A DNA stretch of 64,000 bases from Aquiflexum gelatinilyticum (GCF_024741135.1 NZ_JANSUY010000010.1:124001-188000); one strand, 5' to 3'. Counted from the stretch's first letter, positions 17,907 to 27,693 are shown. Notes: generated by a model not told the origin, from the letters alone. Made by a program: numbers and translations.

Positions 17907-18464
17907 ATGAAAGCAAAAGAAATCGTAACGCTACAGCGTTCTTTGTTACTTGATACAGAAAAATTGTTGAACCAGCAGATAGAAATGGAAGGAAAATCTT
18001 CTGCCTATTATCTTTCAATGGCTTCTTGGTGCCACATGATGGGATATGAAAACGCATCCCAATACCTCTATGTCCATGCTGATGAGGAGAGAATGCACAT
18101 GATGAAAATCTTTCATTATGTAAACGAGGCCGGTGGACACGCCATCCAACCTGAAATTACCGGAATCAGACACCATTTCAATTCTTTGCGAGAGGTGTTT
18201 GAACTTATTCTTGAGCATGAAATCAAAGTGACCAAATCGATCAATTCTATTGTAGACCACGCCTTTGGGATCAAGGATTTTGCTACTTTCAGCTTTATGC
18301 AATGGTATGTTACCGAACAAAGGGAAGAAGAGACTTTGGCCCGAAGAGCTTTGGAATTGTTTGACATCATCGGCGAGGAGGGAATTGGCCTTTGGACCAT
18401 CGATCAAGAACTCGGTAAACTTCACGGAAAAGCTGCTGCGGCATCTGCTTCAAAAGCACAATAA
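17907..18464 (+). CDS. Ferritin (non-haem iron storage)
   Basis: A 185-aa four-helix ferritin. The ferroxidase ligands are visible: the Glu in LNQQIEMEGKSSAYY, the E-E-R-M-H motif in HADEERMHMMKI, and Glu and Gln in QWYVTEQREEE. Family members oxidise Fe2+ and store iron in a 24-mer shell, protecting against Fenton chemistry. It stands alone, with a candidate promoter upstream and a good terminator downstream. Confidence 0.93.
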   Translation: MKAKEIVTLQRSLLLDTEKLLNQQIEMEGKSSAYYLSMASWCHMMGYENASQYLYVHADEERMHMMKIFHYVNEAGGHAIQPEITGIRHHFNSLREVFELILEHEIKVTKSINSIVDHAFGIKDFATFSFMQWYVTEQREEETLARRALELFDIIGEEGIGLWTIDQELGKLHGKAAAASASKAQ

Positions 18465-18473
18465 CAATATCAA

Positions 18474-18512
18474 AAAGGGAAAAGCGCCACCTGCACTTTT
18501 CCCTTTCTTTTT
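18474..18512 (+). terminator. Terminator after ferritin
   Basis: The 11-bp stem AAAGGGAAAAG / CTTTTCCCTTT (18474-18484 with 18496-18506) is followed by a T-rich stretch. Confidence 0.75.
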
Positions 18513-18523
18513 AATTTAGAATT

Positions 18524-19174
18524 TCAATTTCTGCTTTTTGATTCTTTCATTTCTTTGTCAGGTTTGAAATAAAATCCTAACATTCTTTCCGAAATAACTT
18601 CCTCTTTTGGAGGTAAGGTGTGAAACATCCAATCCCAGATAATTGTACTGAATGAAAATCCTTTGTCAGGATATTTTCCATGGTGGTGAATGTGGGCCTT
18701 TTGGACTTTGGGAAAAATATAGCGTCCCCACTTTTTGTGTAGCATGATGTGCATTAGGCTGTATAATGTTAGGCCAACATAAAAGCCTAGAAACAAAGTA
18801 AAATAATTGTTCCAAATCAAGGCAAAGTAAAATATCCAAATCCCACCCACAAATAAGATGGATCTTTGGGTTCCGTCAATTTTTATTTCCTGAGGATGCT
18901 TGTGGTGGTTCATGTGCATGTCGTAGATCTTACTATTGACATTCCTGAAGTGGTTGTGCATCCAAAACCTATGGAGAAAATACTCGGTAAAAGTCCATCC
19001 GAGCCAACCCGTGACCAATAGAAACAAAAACTTGAATGTGGACGAGGTGGTCAATCCTGCTCCCAAAACCAATACAGTGGCGATGATAGCGAATACCATG
19101 ATGCAACTGATGGCTGCTTGAAGTTCTTTTCTTTTTTCTGAGGAGATTTTTTGAGTTTCCATCTTTTTTTGCAT
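18524..19174 (-). CDS. Sterol desaturase / fatty acid 2-hydroxylase family membrane protein
   Basis: A 216-aa di-iron membrane hydroxylase. It has four spans and the eight-His pattern: HRFWMHNH, HMNHHKHP, HIMLHKKW and HIHHHGKYP. This layout is close to FA2H-type fatty acid 2-hydroxylases, which hydroxylate the acyl chain of sphingolipids or related lipids; Cyclobacteriaceae make sphingolipid-like and hydroxylated lipids, so that role fits. The start may be a few codons internal (MKTQK-like METQK at residue 5). It converges with the ferritin gene. Confidence 0.83.
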   Translation of the reverse strand: MQKKMETQKISSEKRKELQAAISCIMVFAIIATVLVLGAGLTTSSTFKFLFLLVTGWLGWTFTEYFLHRFWMHNHFRNVNSKIYDMHMNHHKHPQEIKIDGTQRSILFVGGIWIFYFALIWNNYFTLFLGFYVGLTLYSLMHIMLHKKWGRYIFPKVQKAHIHHHGKYPDKGFSFSTIIWDWMFHTLPPKEEVISERMLGFYFKPDKEMKESKSRN

Positions 19175-19764
19175 TTATGTGAATGAAAAATTCAAGAATG
19201 GCGGCTTGTCAAATAAGTACCTGACAAACTGTTTTTTCTTATCATGCCACCAAATTACCTGAGACTTCTACCATTGGCGAATTGAAAAAAAACGTGCCGA
19301 TGGCCTGATTTGTAATTATTCAGAAAACCACTGGAAGGAAAAGCCCACTTTATTAAAAATTGAAAAAACCACGTCAGTTCGGGCTGACTTTGGATATTTC
19401 ACACAAAAGTTTTATTCAAATTGGGATTTTGAATAAAAATCAAAAATTAAACTTCATACCTGACTAAAAAAAATTTAAAAAAATCAAAAGCTTGATCCAT
19501 AAAATCAAATTTGAATAAATCTATTGATCCTAATCCGATCCGATAATGCATAAATTTTTCTTATAATAATCATACTTATTTTTTACAATCATTTTTACTT
19601 CTATAATTACACTTTTTTCTTTAGGAATATTCTGTGTACTTCTTTAAATTAGTCAATAACCTATTATTTCCTCAGCCACAACAAAATATTATTCTGATTA
19701 ATTTAATTCCAATCAAAGAGATATTTTATAAGAAAACAATCAATTCACCACTTTTAATATTGTT
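19175..19764. other. Gene-free 590-bp stretch
   Basis: A+T-rich region between the divergent hydroxylase and HTH genes. It has one 10-bp inverted repeat (TTTATTCAAA, 19411-19420, with TTTGAATAAA, 19428-19437) and a small hairpin GTCAG/CTGAC near 19374-19389. I see no open frame worth calling. It may hold a long regulatory region for the HTH gene or a decayed gene. Confidence 0.4.
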
Positions 19765-20769
19765 ATGGGCAATTCAGAAATTCAGGTTCAGTTTTTCCAT
19801 CATGTAAGAAACCTTCTCCCTCCTTACAAATCCCTTGTAGATGAAGTCTCGGACTTATTGGAAATCAGCAATGATTCTGCCTACCGAAGGATCCGCGGTG
19901 AAAAGTTTATTGACCTGGAAGAAATCAAAAAAATCAGCCAACATTTTAATATTTCCCTTGATCAGGTTTTTAATCTTCAGACCAATGCCATAGTCTTCCA
20001 CGGCAAACTGAATTCATTTACCAAAGACAGTTTTGACGATTGGTTTGAGGACGTCCTGAAGCAAATACAAATGTTTCATATCCAAAAAAAGAAACACATG
20101 TATTACCTGGTAAAAGACCTGCCTCCCTTCTACCACTTATATTTTCCTGAATTGGCCTCGTTTAAATTCTTTTTCTGGATGAAATCCATCCTCCATAATG
20201 AAAGTCTGAAGAATGAGAAATTCTCTTTCAATAACCTACTCTATTATAAGCTCAAAGACACGAGTACCAAAATGATCAATTTGTTCAATCAGATTCCGAC
20301 AACGGAGATTTGGAATGAAGAAGGCATCAATGTCACCATTCGGCAGATTGAATTGTACAATGATATGGGTTTGATTCCTTCCCAGAAAGAATTGAAAATC
20401 TTGTTTGAGCAATTATTGGATGTTGTCAACCACCTCGAAAAAATGGCGGAATTCGGATTGAAATTTCCAATGGGAAAAGAACCCACAGCTGAGAGTGCGC
20501 CTTATACCATGTATGTCAATGACTTTGTCATCGGTGACAATACCATCATTGCTGAGTTAGACAATGTACAGATTACTTACCTCAACCATAGTGTGATGTA
20601 CTTTATTGGTTCTATGGATCCCAAATTCAATGAAGCCATGTTTTACAATCTCCATAACCTGATCAAAAAATCAACCATGGTCAGTACTGTGGGTGAAAAA
20701 GAAAGGATCAGATTTTTTAATAAACTGAGGAAAAAAATTGAAATCAAATTGGCAGCAATTGAGGAATGA
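19765..20769 (+). CDS. Helix-turn-helix domain protein (XRE-like N-terminus)
   Basis: A 334-aa protein. The first 70 residues form a helix-turn-helix similar to Cro/C1 types (LVDEVSDLLEISNDSAYRRIRGEKFIDLEEIKKISQHFNISLDQVF). The remaining 260 residues are helical and rich in Lys/Phe/Tyr, with no known ligand domain that I recognise, probably a Bacteroidota-specific sensory or dimerisation part. It is flanked by long gaps and stands alone, so its targets are unknown. Confidence 0.75.
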   Translation: MGNSEIQVQFFHHVRNLLPPYKSLVDEVSDLLEISNDSAYRRIRGEKFIDLEEIKKISQHFNISLDQVFNLQTNAIVFHGKLNSFTKDSFDDWFEDVLKQIQMFHIQKKKHMYYLVKDLPPFYHLYFPELASFKFFFWMKSILHNESLKNEKFSFNNLLYYKLKDTSTKMINLFNQIPTTEIWNEEGINVTIRQIELYNDMGLIPSQKELKILFEQLLDVVNHLEKMAEFGLKFPMGKEPTAESAPYTMYVNDFVIGDNTIIAELDNVQITYLNHSVMYFIGSMDPKFNEAMFYNLHNLIKKSTMVSTVGEKERIRFFNKLRKKIEIKLAAIEE

Positions 20770-20985
20770 GTTGGAGGATATTAATTCATTTATCCCAATA
20801 TTTTAATTTTGGGCCTTTCGTAAAAAGGAAGGGATAACCTTCCTCTTTCCAAAGAATTTCTTGGTTAAATTAATTAGGCATTTTTTTAACAATCTTTTGA
20901 TGTGATCAACCTTAAACTGAACTCAAATTTTCTTACATTTTGGATTCAATATTTTTAAAAAACAAAAAATCTAAACAAAAAGAAA

Positions 20986-21594
20986 ATGGAATCAGTACTT
21001 AAAAAAAGCAGATTTATGATCAAAAACTGGTGGCTTCCACTGTTGGTTGGTATTTTATTCATCCTAGTCGGAGCTTGGACCATTTCCACTCCTGTCAAAA
21101 GCTACATGAGTCTTGCTATCATTTTTGCTTCTTTTATGTTTGTTTCAGGGATATTTCAATTGATATTTTCCATCAATAATAGGAATGAAATCGACGATTG
21201 GGGATGGCATTTTGCCGGGGCTATGTTTGATTTTGTAGTAGGGGCAATCCTATTTTTTAACCCGGCAATCACCATGGCCGTACTACCGTTCATCATTGCA
21301 TTTTATTTCATGTTCAAGGGCTTTGCCACTTTCGGTTTTGCTTTTGATATGAAAAAGTATGGTTCTGAAGGTTGGGGATGGTTGTTGGCAAGCGGTTCCC
21401 TATCCATCATATTTTCATTGATGATTTTATTCAATCCAACATTAGGAGGATTAACCATCGTTTTTTTTACTGCTTTGGCATTTTTCTCCCTTGGCTTATT
21501 CAATATTACATTGGCATTTGCGCTTAAGAAAATCAAAGAAAAAGGAGCAGACGCCAAAGAGCTTTTACATAACTTAAAAAATAAAATTTCCTAA
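20986..21594 (+). CDS. HdeD-family (DUF308) membrane protein
   Basis: A 202-aa protein with six hydrophobic spans arranged as two repeats of three. WWLPLLVGILFILVGAW and GWGWLLASGSLSIIFSLMIL are the paired family motifs. HdeD relatives in enterics are linked to acid resistance; in Bacteroidota the role is unknown. It has a basic C-terminal tail (KKIKEKGADAKELLHNLKNK). No clear terminator follows. Confidence 0.83.
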   Translation: MESVLKKSRFMIKNWWLPLLVGILFILVGAWTISTPVKSYMSLAIIFASFMFVSGIFQLIFSINNRNEIDDWGWHFAGAMFDFVVGAILFFNPAITMAVLPFIIAFYFMFKGFATFGFAFDMKKYGSEGWGWLLASGSLSIIFSLMILFNPTLGGLTIVFFTALAFFSLGLFNITLAFALKKIKEKGADAKELLHNLKNKIS

Positions 21595-22077
21595 ATATCG
21601 GCATTTTCAAGCATTTTCTTTGAAAGAGCAAGGTCTTCGGTGCCTTAAATGTAAGGTGTCTAAAGATCGAAATCTTACATAGGAAACAAGTAACTTTGGC
21701 TAAAGGGTTTTTTCTTGCCAGGTCTGACATATATTTTTTAACCTCTTTTCCCGCACCTAGAAGGGCCAAAGAGAGAAGATTGGCTTGTATCCTTCGATAT
21801 GCAATACGTGCTTCATACAGTGCACTATTTTTGGGTATGGTCTTTGCCCTCTATATTGAAAATAGTTTTCTGCTAAAAAAAAGGCAATTCTATTTGATTT
21901 TTCCTCGGCTATGTTTTTTGTTGGTTGGCTTAGAATTTTTCCAATTGAATCAACCAGCCCAAATCAAGAATGATAATCATAGATGAGCCAAACAAAAGTC
22001 ATGAAATCAAAGGTGATCTATTTTTAAATTGATATAATCAAAAATCACAATATAAATCAGAACTCAACTACCTAAAT
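21595..22077. other. Gene-poor 483-bp stretch
   Basis: The only open frame is a 96-codon one at 21696-21986 on the plus strand. Its product is Arg/Phe-rich with no credible domain, and an equally long opposing frame overlaps it, so I do not call a gene. No promoter, hairpin or repeat is convincing. Confidence 0.4.
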
Positions 22078-22569
22078 ATGAATAAGGAAACCAGCGTATT
22101 AAATATCAAACATACCGCCTTCAAAAAGGCTTTATTGGAAGCGGCTATAAACAAGCATCAATCTGTGATTGATGATTTCCAAAACAGCATTAGGGAAATG
22201 ATAGGCAGCGAAAACGAAGCAAATCAAGCAGAACCTGACCTTTCCCAACAAGGTTTCAATTCAGAGCAGATTCATAGGGCAAATGCTGTGGGAGACCAAG
22301 TCAGCTTTGCCAACAGAGAAATGGAAATTCTTCAAAACATGCTTCCTACTATTGAAGATATCAATGACACAGTAAAATTGGGGAGCGTTGTGGTGACAGA
22401 CAAGGACATTTTCTTTGTATCAACAAGTATCGAAAGAATGAAAGTCAATGGTTATTCAGTTTTTGGATTATCAACCGAAAGCCCAATATACCAAGTCATG
22501 AAAGGCAAAAAACAAGGAGAATCCTTCTCTTTCAAAGTTACCCAATACAGAATAAAGGAGATTTTTTGA
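22078..22569 (+). CDS. GreA/GreB-like C-terminal domain protein
   Basis: The 163-aa protein has a helical N-terminal half and a C-terminal half resembling the FKBP-like C-domain of Gre transcript-cleavage factors: VKLGSVVVTDKDIFFVS ... VFGLSTESPIYQVMKGKKQGESFSFKVTQYRIKEIF, with 'SPIYQVMKGKKQGE' in the place of the usual 'SPxGxALLGKKxGD'. The N-terminal half looks like a weak coiled coil and lacks the acidic tip of true GreA. It may bind RNA polymerase or be a Rnk-like regulator. This is a fold-level call from motif similarity only. Confidence 0.65.
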   Translation: MNKETSVLNIKHTAFKKALLEAAINKHQSVIDDFQNSIREMIGSENEANQAEPDLSQQGFNSEQIHRANAVGDQVSFANREMEILQNMLPTIEDINDTVKLGSVVVTDKDIFFVSTSIERMKVNGYSVFGLSTESPIYQVMKGKKQGESFSFKVTQYRIKEIF

Positions 22570-22660
22570 CATTCAATTTGATCAGAAAAAAGCAGGATTG
22601 AATCAAAACCTTAAAACGGTTTGCAAAAAAATGGGGAGGGATGAAATCCCCTCCCCTATC

Positions 22661-25222
22661 TTATTTTTCTATGATTTTGATTGAATCAATTTCCACCGGA
22701 ACCGATTTGACCTTCCAAATCTCGTCACAATATTCTTTGATACTCCTGTCACTGGAAAATTTTCCCATTCTTGCTGTATTCAAAATGGACATTTTTGCCC
22801 ACATTTCTTTATGCTTGAATGCTTCTGCTGCTTTTTCCTGTGCTTCAATGTAAGATTGAAAATCAGCAAATAATAAATACTGATCATCATACATCAAAGA
22901 ATCAGTCAATTCCTTGAAAGTATTCACATCCAAATGAGAAAAATAACCTGAATTAATTTGATCGATGGCTTCTTTTAAAACTGCATTGGATTCATAATAT
23001 TCTTTTGACTTATACCCGGCTGCTTTGGTTTGAGCCACTTCATCTGCAGTCAATCCAAAAAGAAAGAAGTTCTCCTCCCCTACACATTCTCTGATTTCCA
23101 CATTTGCCCCGTCCAATGTTCCGATAGTCAATGCACCATTCAGTGAAAGCTTCATATTTCCGGTTCCTGATGCTTCCTTTCCTGCCGTAGAAATCTGCTC
23201 AGAAAGATCCGCAGCCGGATAAATCTTTTGTGCGTTGGTGACATTGTAGTTTGGATAAAAAACCACTTTAAGCCTTCCTCTTACATCCGGATCGTTATTC
23301 ACAACTTCCCCAACCGAGTTGATTAATTTGATGATCAATTTGGCTTTGCGATATCCAGGTGCTGATTTTCCGGCAAAAATAAAAGTGCGCGGCACTATTT
23401 CCAGGTCCGGATTTTTCTTGATCCGGTTGTATAAGGCTATCACATGGAGTACATTCAGATGCTGTCTTTTGTATTCATGGATACGTTTGACCTGTATATC
23501 AAACATAGACTCGGGATCAACTTTAACCCCTAACCTTTTCTGAATTTTCTTTGCAAGGGCTTTTTTCTGATCCAATTTGACTTTCATCCAAGCTTGTTGG
23601 AATTCTGGATCATCGGCATATTTTTCCAATCCTCTCAATTCTTCCAAATCTTTGATCCATCCTTCACCGATTTTTTCGGAAATAAGTTTTGTCAAATTTG
23701 GATTGCTTAATACTATCCATCTTCTCGGTGTAACCCCATTGGTTTTATTGCTGAATTTTTCGGGTGAAAGTTCATACCAATCATGCAATACTGTTTTCTT
23801 CAATAAATCAGAATGCAAGGCTGCCACACCATTGATAGCATGGCTTCCAAGGCAAGCAAGATTTGCCATCCTGACATGTTTTCTTTTTCCCTCCCCAATT
23901 AGGGAAAGGTTACTTATTTTTTGATTGTCTCCAAAAAATCTCACCGTGACAAAATCCAAGAACCTTCTATTGATTTCATAGATCAGCTCAAGATGTCGTG
24001 GCAATACAGAACCAAACAATTCCAAATCCCAAGTTTCCAATGCTTCAGGAAGCAAGGTGTGGTTTGTATAGGCAAAAGTCTTGGTGGTAATATTCCAAGA
24101 GGTATCCCAATCCAACAAATGCTCATCCATCAATAGGCGCATCAGTTCCACAACTCCGATTGCCGGATGTGTGTCATTCAACTGAACAGCGAATTTTTTA
24201 TCAAAGTCTTCAATTTTTTCACCTTGGTTTAGGTGAATGTTGATCATATCCTGTAATGAACATGACACAAAAAAGTATTGCTGCTGCAATCTCAGGATTT
24301 TTCCTTCCCGCTGCTCGTCATTGGGATAAAGAACTTTACTGATATTTTCACAGATGATTTTTTGGTTTACCGCATTGTTGTACTCACCTGCATTAAACGA
24401 CTGAAAATCAAAGGAATGAGGCGCTTCAGATTTCCAAAGCCTTAAAGTGTTTGCTGTGTTGACTTTGTATCCCAAAATAGGGGTATCATAAGCGACACCT
24501 TTCACCACAAGCTCAGGAATCCAATTGCTGCAGAACTTGCCACTACGGTCAATGTAATGCTGGATGTGACCACCAAGTTTTACATCATGGCTTAATTCCC
24601 TTCTTGCGATTTCCCAAGGATTTCCCCTTCTAAGCCAGTTATCGGTATCCTCTACCTGCCAACCATCTCTAATATCCTGCTCAAAAATACCAAATTGATA
24701 TCTGATCCCATATCCAATAGCAGGGACTTCCAAAGTAGCCAATGAATCCATATAACAAGCTGCAAGCCTTCCCAATCCACCATTTCCAAGTCCTGGCTCA
24801 ACTTCCTTTTCAATCAGCCAATCCAAGTTGAGGCCAAGTTCTTCACAGGCCTGCTCCACCTCTTTATAAATTCCAAGATTAATCAGGTTATTTGCGAGGT
24901 GCGGTCCCAATAGATATTCTGCAGAAAGATACGACACAACCCTTTCTTTTCCCTGAATATACTGCTTCACTGAAGCTACCCAACGCTGAAGCAACCTGTC
25001 CCTGACAGCATATGCCAAAGCCATGTAATAATCATTTCTAGTTGCGATTTCAGGATATTTGGCTTGTACATAAAAAAGATTATTGGAAATCGCCTTTTTT
25101 AAAGTCTCAACAGACAGTCCTGTCCGAGAATCTTCCCTTTCGGTATATTGATGGGAACCTGAAGTATTTGATTTGTTTTCAGTACCGGATTCTTTTTCTG
25201 TGCTTTTGATATTCTTTTTCAT
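22661..25222 (-). CDS. glgP: Glycogen/starch/alpha-glucan phosphorylase
   Basis: An 853-aa GT35 enzyme that releases glucose 1-phosphate from alpha-1,4-glucans. GNGGLGRLAACYMDSLATL, VQLNDTHPAIGVVELMRLL, NKTNGVTPRRWI, VKRIHEYKRQHLN and the PLP lysine Lys691 in EASGTGNMKLSLNG are all present. The first 35 residues are a polar extension (rich in Lys, Glu, Ser) of no known role. It is a lone gene with a good sigma-A-type promoter; no glg genes are adjacent. Confidence 0.96.
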   Translation of the reverse strand: MKKNIKSTEKESGTENKSNTSGSHQYTEREDSRTGLSVETLKKAISNNLFYVQAKYPEIATRNDYYMALAYAVRDRLLQRWVASVKQYIQGKERVVSYLSAEYLLGPHLANNLINLGIYKEVEQACEELGLNLDWLIEKEVEPGLGNGGLGRLAACYMDSLATLEVPAIGYGIRYQFGIFEQDIRDGWQVEDTDNWLRRGNPWEIARRELSHDVKLGGHIQHYIDRSGKFCSNWIPELVVKGVAYDTPILGYKVNTANTLRLWKSEAPHSFDFQSFNAGEYNNAVNQKIICENISKVLYPNDEQREGKILRLQQQYFFVSCSLQDMINIHLNQGEKIEDFDKKFAVQLNDTHPAIGVVELMRLLMDEHLLDWDTSWNITTKTFAYTNHTLLPEALETWDLELFGSVLPRHLELIYEINRRFLDFVTVRFFGDNQKISNLSLIGEGKRKHVRMANLACLGSHAINGVAALHSDLLKKTVLHDWYELSPEKFSNKTNGVTPRRWIVLSNPNLTKLISEKIGEGWIKDLEELRGLEKYADDPEFQQAWMKVKLDQKKALAKKIQKRLGVKVDPESMFDIQVKRIHEYKRQHLNVLHVIALYNRIKKNPDLEIVPRTFIFAGKSAPGYRKAKLIIKLINSVGEVVNNDPDVRGRLKVVFYPNYNVTNAQKIYPAADLSEQISTAGKEASGTGNMKLSLNGALTIGTLDGANVEIRECVGEENFFLFGLTADEVAQTKAAGYKSKEYYESNAVLKEAIDQINSGYFSHLDVNTFKELTDSLMYDDQYLLFADFQSYIEAQEKAAEAFKHKEMWAKMSILNTARMGKFSSDRSIKEYCDEIWKVKSVPVEIDSIKIIEK

Positions 25223-25282
25223 CTATGTTTTCAGTTGATAAAGGCTTTTGAAGGCCGAAAGTTAATCAAAACAAAAGTCAAT

Positions 25283-25311
25283 CAAAATTATAGACAAGGT
25301 CAGAAATCAAA
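25283..25311 (-). promoter_or_regulatory. Bacteroidota sigma-A promoter of glgP
   Basis: Read on the minus strand: TTTG (complement of 25308-25311), 17 nt, then TAATTTTG (complement of 25283-25290), a match to TTTG-N17-23-TAnnTTTG. It predicts a start near 25276 and a leader of about 54 nt. Confidence 0.65.
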
Positions 25312-25416
25312 CTAATCTGCTCCTTTTTGTCCAAAATTGAAATAAAACAACAAACTATAATTGTCCCAGTCTCATTTTGATTGTATCTTGCAAAGTCATT
25401 AAATAGCCAAATTCAA

Positions 25417-25890
25417 ATGATTTTCAAACATGTAAATGCGTTATTTGTTTTGCTTTCCCTCCTTACAATTTGTTTTTCGGGATGTAAGAATAATACAAAA
25501 CAAGATGATCTGATTGTAGATGATGCCATGTTTGAGACTGTAGAATCAGTTGGAGATGACGGACATAACTCCAGTAATTCACTTGATTTTTTTGGAACAT
25601 ATAAAGGGATCATTCCCTGTGCGGATTGTGAGGGGATTGAAATCGTAATAGAGTTGGGAACAGGCAATTCCTACTCAAAGAAATCCACTTACCTTGGAAA
25701 AGAAAATCAAAATGTAATTGAATCATCAGGGACCTTTACATGGAATGAAGCCGGAAACACAATAACTTTGACAGGTGAGGCTATTCCCAATCAATACTTT
25801 GTAGGAGAAAACATTCTTTTCCACCTCGATGTGGAAGGGAATAGAATTACCGGAGATTTAGCAGAAAAATATCAGTTAATTAAGCAATAA
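25417..25890 (+). CDS. NlpE-like lipoprotein (copper resistance/envelope stress family)
   Basis: From ATG 25417 the protein has 157 aa, a lipoprotein signal (LLTICFSGC) and the NlpE N-terminal domain: FFGTYKGIIPCADCEGIEIVIEL with the family CxxC (CADC), then the lipocalin-like strands GTFTWNEAGNTITLTGE. In E. coli NlpE senses outer-membrane surface contact, envelope stress and copper; here only the single domain is present. It lies 38 bp ahead of the Met-rich lipoprotein gene and is probably cotranscribed. An upstream ATG at 25381 would mask the signal peptide. Confidence 0.85.
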   Translation: MIFKHVNALFVLLSLLTICFSGCKNNTKQDDLIVDDAMFETVESVGDDGHNSSNSLDFFGTYKGIIPCADCEGIEIVIELGTGNSYSKKSTYLGKENQNVIESSGTFTWNEAGNTITLTGEAIPNQYFVGENILFHLDVEGNRITGDLAEKYQLIKQ

Positions 25891-25928
25891 TAAACATAAA
25901 ATCCTTTATCACAAACAACTACTCAAAT

Positions 25929-26579
25929 ATGAAAAAAACCTTAGTCTTCGCTTTCCTAATCCTGGCCGCAGCATGTTCTCCTGCCACTAAAATCACAAGG
26001 TCATGGACAAGCCCGGATAAATATCAAGGCGGATACAATAACCTTTATGTTGCAGCCATAATTGGTGATGTGACCAAAAGACAAACTATAGAAGATGATG
26101 TCAGGACAAAACTATCCTCACTTGGTATCAGGTCAACTACGAGTAGTGCGACTATCCGTCCCAACTTTTGGATGAGTACAGACTTGGATAAAAATGCCAT
26201 GATGAATGTCGTGAACCAAAACGGGCAGGACGGCATCATGACCATGACCTTGATAGATGTACAGGATGAGCAGCGATATATTCCAGGTGCCATGATGATG
26301 GGCGGTCCGATGATGATGGGTGGTCCGGGATGGGGAATGCATGGAAATTTTGGCGGATTTTGGGGAATGAACCATGGCATGATGATGACCCCGGGACATA
26401 TTGTCAATGACAGAAGGTACTTTATTGAAATCAATATCTACGATGTCAAGTCGGAATTATTGGTTTGGTCAGCGCAATCCAAGACCCTTAACCCGACATC
26501 CATGGAGAAATTCTCCTCCGAATTTGCCCAAGTAGTTTTGGAAAGAATGCTCGAAGAAGGAGTAATCAGGAAACAATAG
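25929..26579 (+). CDS. Lipoprotein with a Met/Gly/His-rich central loop
   Basis: A 216-aa lipoprotein (LILAAACSPATKI, lipobox AAAC). The N-terminal part (KITRSWTSPDKYQGGYNNLYVAAIIGD) and C-terminal part (YFIEINIYDVKSELLVWSAQSKTLNP) are of the DUF4136-like fold common in Bacteroidota. Between them, about residues 118-158, is a loop with 11 Met, 3 His and many Gly (repeats of MMMGGP, then WGMHGNF, GMNHGMMM). Met/His clusters of this kind bind Cu(I) in CopK, CusF or PcoE-like proteins; together with the NlpE-like gene 38 bp upstream this suggests a copper role, but that is inference. A bidirectional terminator follows. Confidence 0.7.
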   Translation: MKKTLVFAFLILAAACSPATKITRSWTSPDKYQGGYNNLYVAAIIGDVTKRQTIEDDVRTKLSSLGIRSTTSSATIRPNFWMSTDLDKNAMMNVVNQNGQDGIMTMTLIDVQDEQRYIPGAMMMGGPMMMGGPGWGMHGNFGGFWGMNHGMMMTPGHIVNDRRYFIEINIYDVKSELLVWSAQSKTLNPTSMEKFSSEFAQVVLERMLEEGVIRKQ

Positions 26580-26597
26580 AATTCACAAAGTGAATTT

Positions 26598-26645
26598 AAA
26601 TCCCGGTTAAGGTGGCGAAACCCCTTCAACCGGGATTTTTATTTA
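26598..26645. terminator. Bidirectional terminator between convergent genes
   Basis: AAATCCCGGTTAAGG (26598-26612) pairs with CCTTCAACCGGGATTT (26623-26638), with A- and T-rich flanks on either side. Confidence 0.75.
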
Positions 26646-26669
26646 TATGCTGATTTGCTTTAGTCAGGT

Positions 26670-27440
26670 TCAATCAACATGATCTCCCGGGAATTCAACA
26701 AATGGAGATTCACTTTTTTTGATAGCCCTCAGGTTAATTGTCAGCCAAAACACCATACCGTGATTCAACCTTGCAATGACAGGGCTGACATTGATATACC
26801 TGACAATATATCCTACGGAATAGGTAATTGGACCTGAATTAAGCCCCATTATCAAATGAGTCCGGTGCTCATGTCTAACTCCATTGGGTCCTGAACCTGT
26901 TGTAAAAAGTGCTTCATTCAATAGACTTGTGGCCAAAACAGTTTTTTCACTGATGACATTTCCCCAATTATACCGAAGTGCATTGTTGAATCTCCACCTG
27001 TGGTTAAACGAAAAACCGTCTCCCGGCATGCCTGATTCAATATTCTGAATAAATCGGGCATCATAACGGAACCTAAAACTAGTACTTAACTTTTTTGTGG
27101 AAGGTATCCTAAAGATGGTTTGCATCCAAGGTCTATGTTCTGTTCGGATCAGTCTCCCTTCAGAGAGTGGTGTGGTAAGACGCAGCCAACTGTATCCTGC
27201 TGTGGTGACAACATTGTCCCTTTTGTTGTGGTAGGTCATCCCTGTCCGGTAAATAAAAAAAGTCTCATCCACAAAATGTGCATCATTCCAAACAGACCAT
27301 TTTTCAGATACCCTCACGGAAGTCATCACACCCCACCAAGTTTCATAATTGTATTGAAATTGCTGCTGCGCTGAAACAATAGAAAAAGTAGATAAAAAGG
27401 AATACAGTAAAAGAAAAATTACTTTCTTGAAATTAAGCAT
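26670..27440 (-). CDS. DUF2490 outer-membrane beta-barrel protein
   Basis: A 256-aa protein with a Sec signal (ending VSAQ) and the DUF2490 pattern: repeated amphipathic strands with W/Y/F at alternating positions, for example WSVWNDAHFVDETFFIYRTGMTYH and RTEHRPWMQTIF...SFRFRYDARF. The family is a predicted small outer-membrane barrel of unknown function. A second DUF2490-type gene lies at 40602. It is a lone gene, divergent from the porin gene at 27694. Confidence 0.78.
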   Translation of the reverse strand: MLNFKKVIFLLLYSFLSTFSIVSAQQQFQYNYETWWGVMTSVRVSEKWSVWNDAHFVDETFFIYRTGMTYHNKRDNVVTTAGYSWLRLTTPLSEGRLIRTEHRPWMQTIFRIPSTKKLSTSFRFRYDARFIQNIESGMPGDGFSFNHRWRFNNALRYNWGNVISEKTVLATSLLNEALFTTGSGPNGVRHEHRTHLIMGLNSGPITYSVGYIVRYINVSPVIARLNHGMVFWLTINLRAIKKSESPFVEFPGDHVD

Positions 27441-27669
27441 GACACAAAAATAAACAAAACCTCAATCTTTTATGGAAAATCCCATCACGGATTGAAGTTT
27501 TATCAATAAAATTAAATCAATTTATGTACCATTAATCTATCTCCAAAATGCATGAAATCAAAATATTGATTTGGAAAAGGATGGTGTTTTCAAATAAATT
27601 TATCCCCTTCCTTTCTCCTTTTTCATCATAAAATCCAATTGATAATAACTATATACTTTCTCTTGTGCC

Positions 27670-27677
27670 TATATTTG
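27670..27677 (+). promoter_or_regulatory. Candidate -7 element (TATATTTG) of the porin gene
   Basis: A full match to TAnnTTTG, 16 bp ahead of the ATG. It would give a leader of only about 10 nt. A -33 box is not evident. Confidence 0.35.
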
Positions 27678-27693
27678 ACCTCACATTATAACT

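Noticed and set aside
21696-21986. 96-aa open frame
   Set aside because: No recognisable domain, odd composition, and an opposing frame of similar length overlaps it. Left as gene-free.
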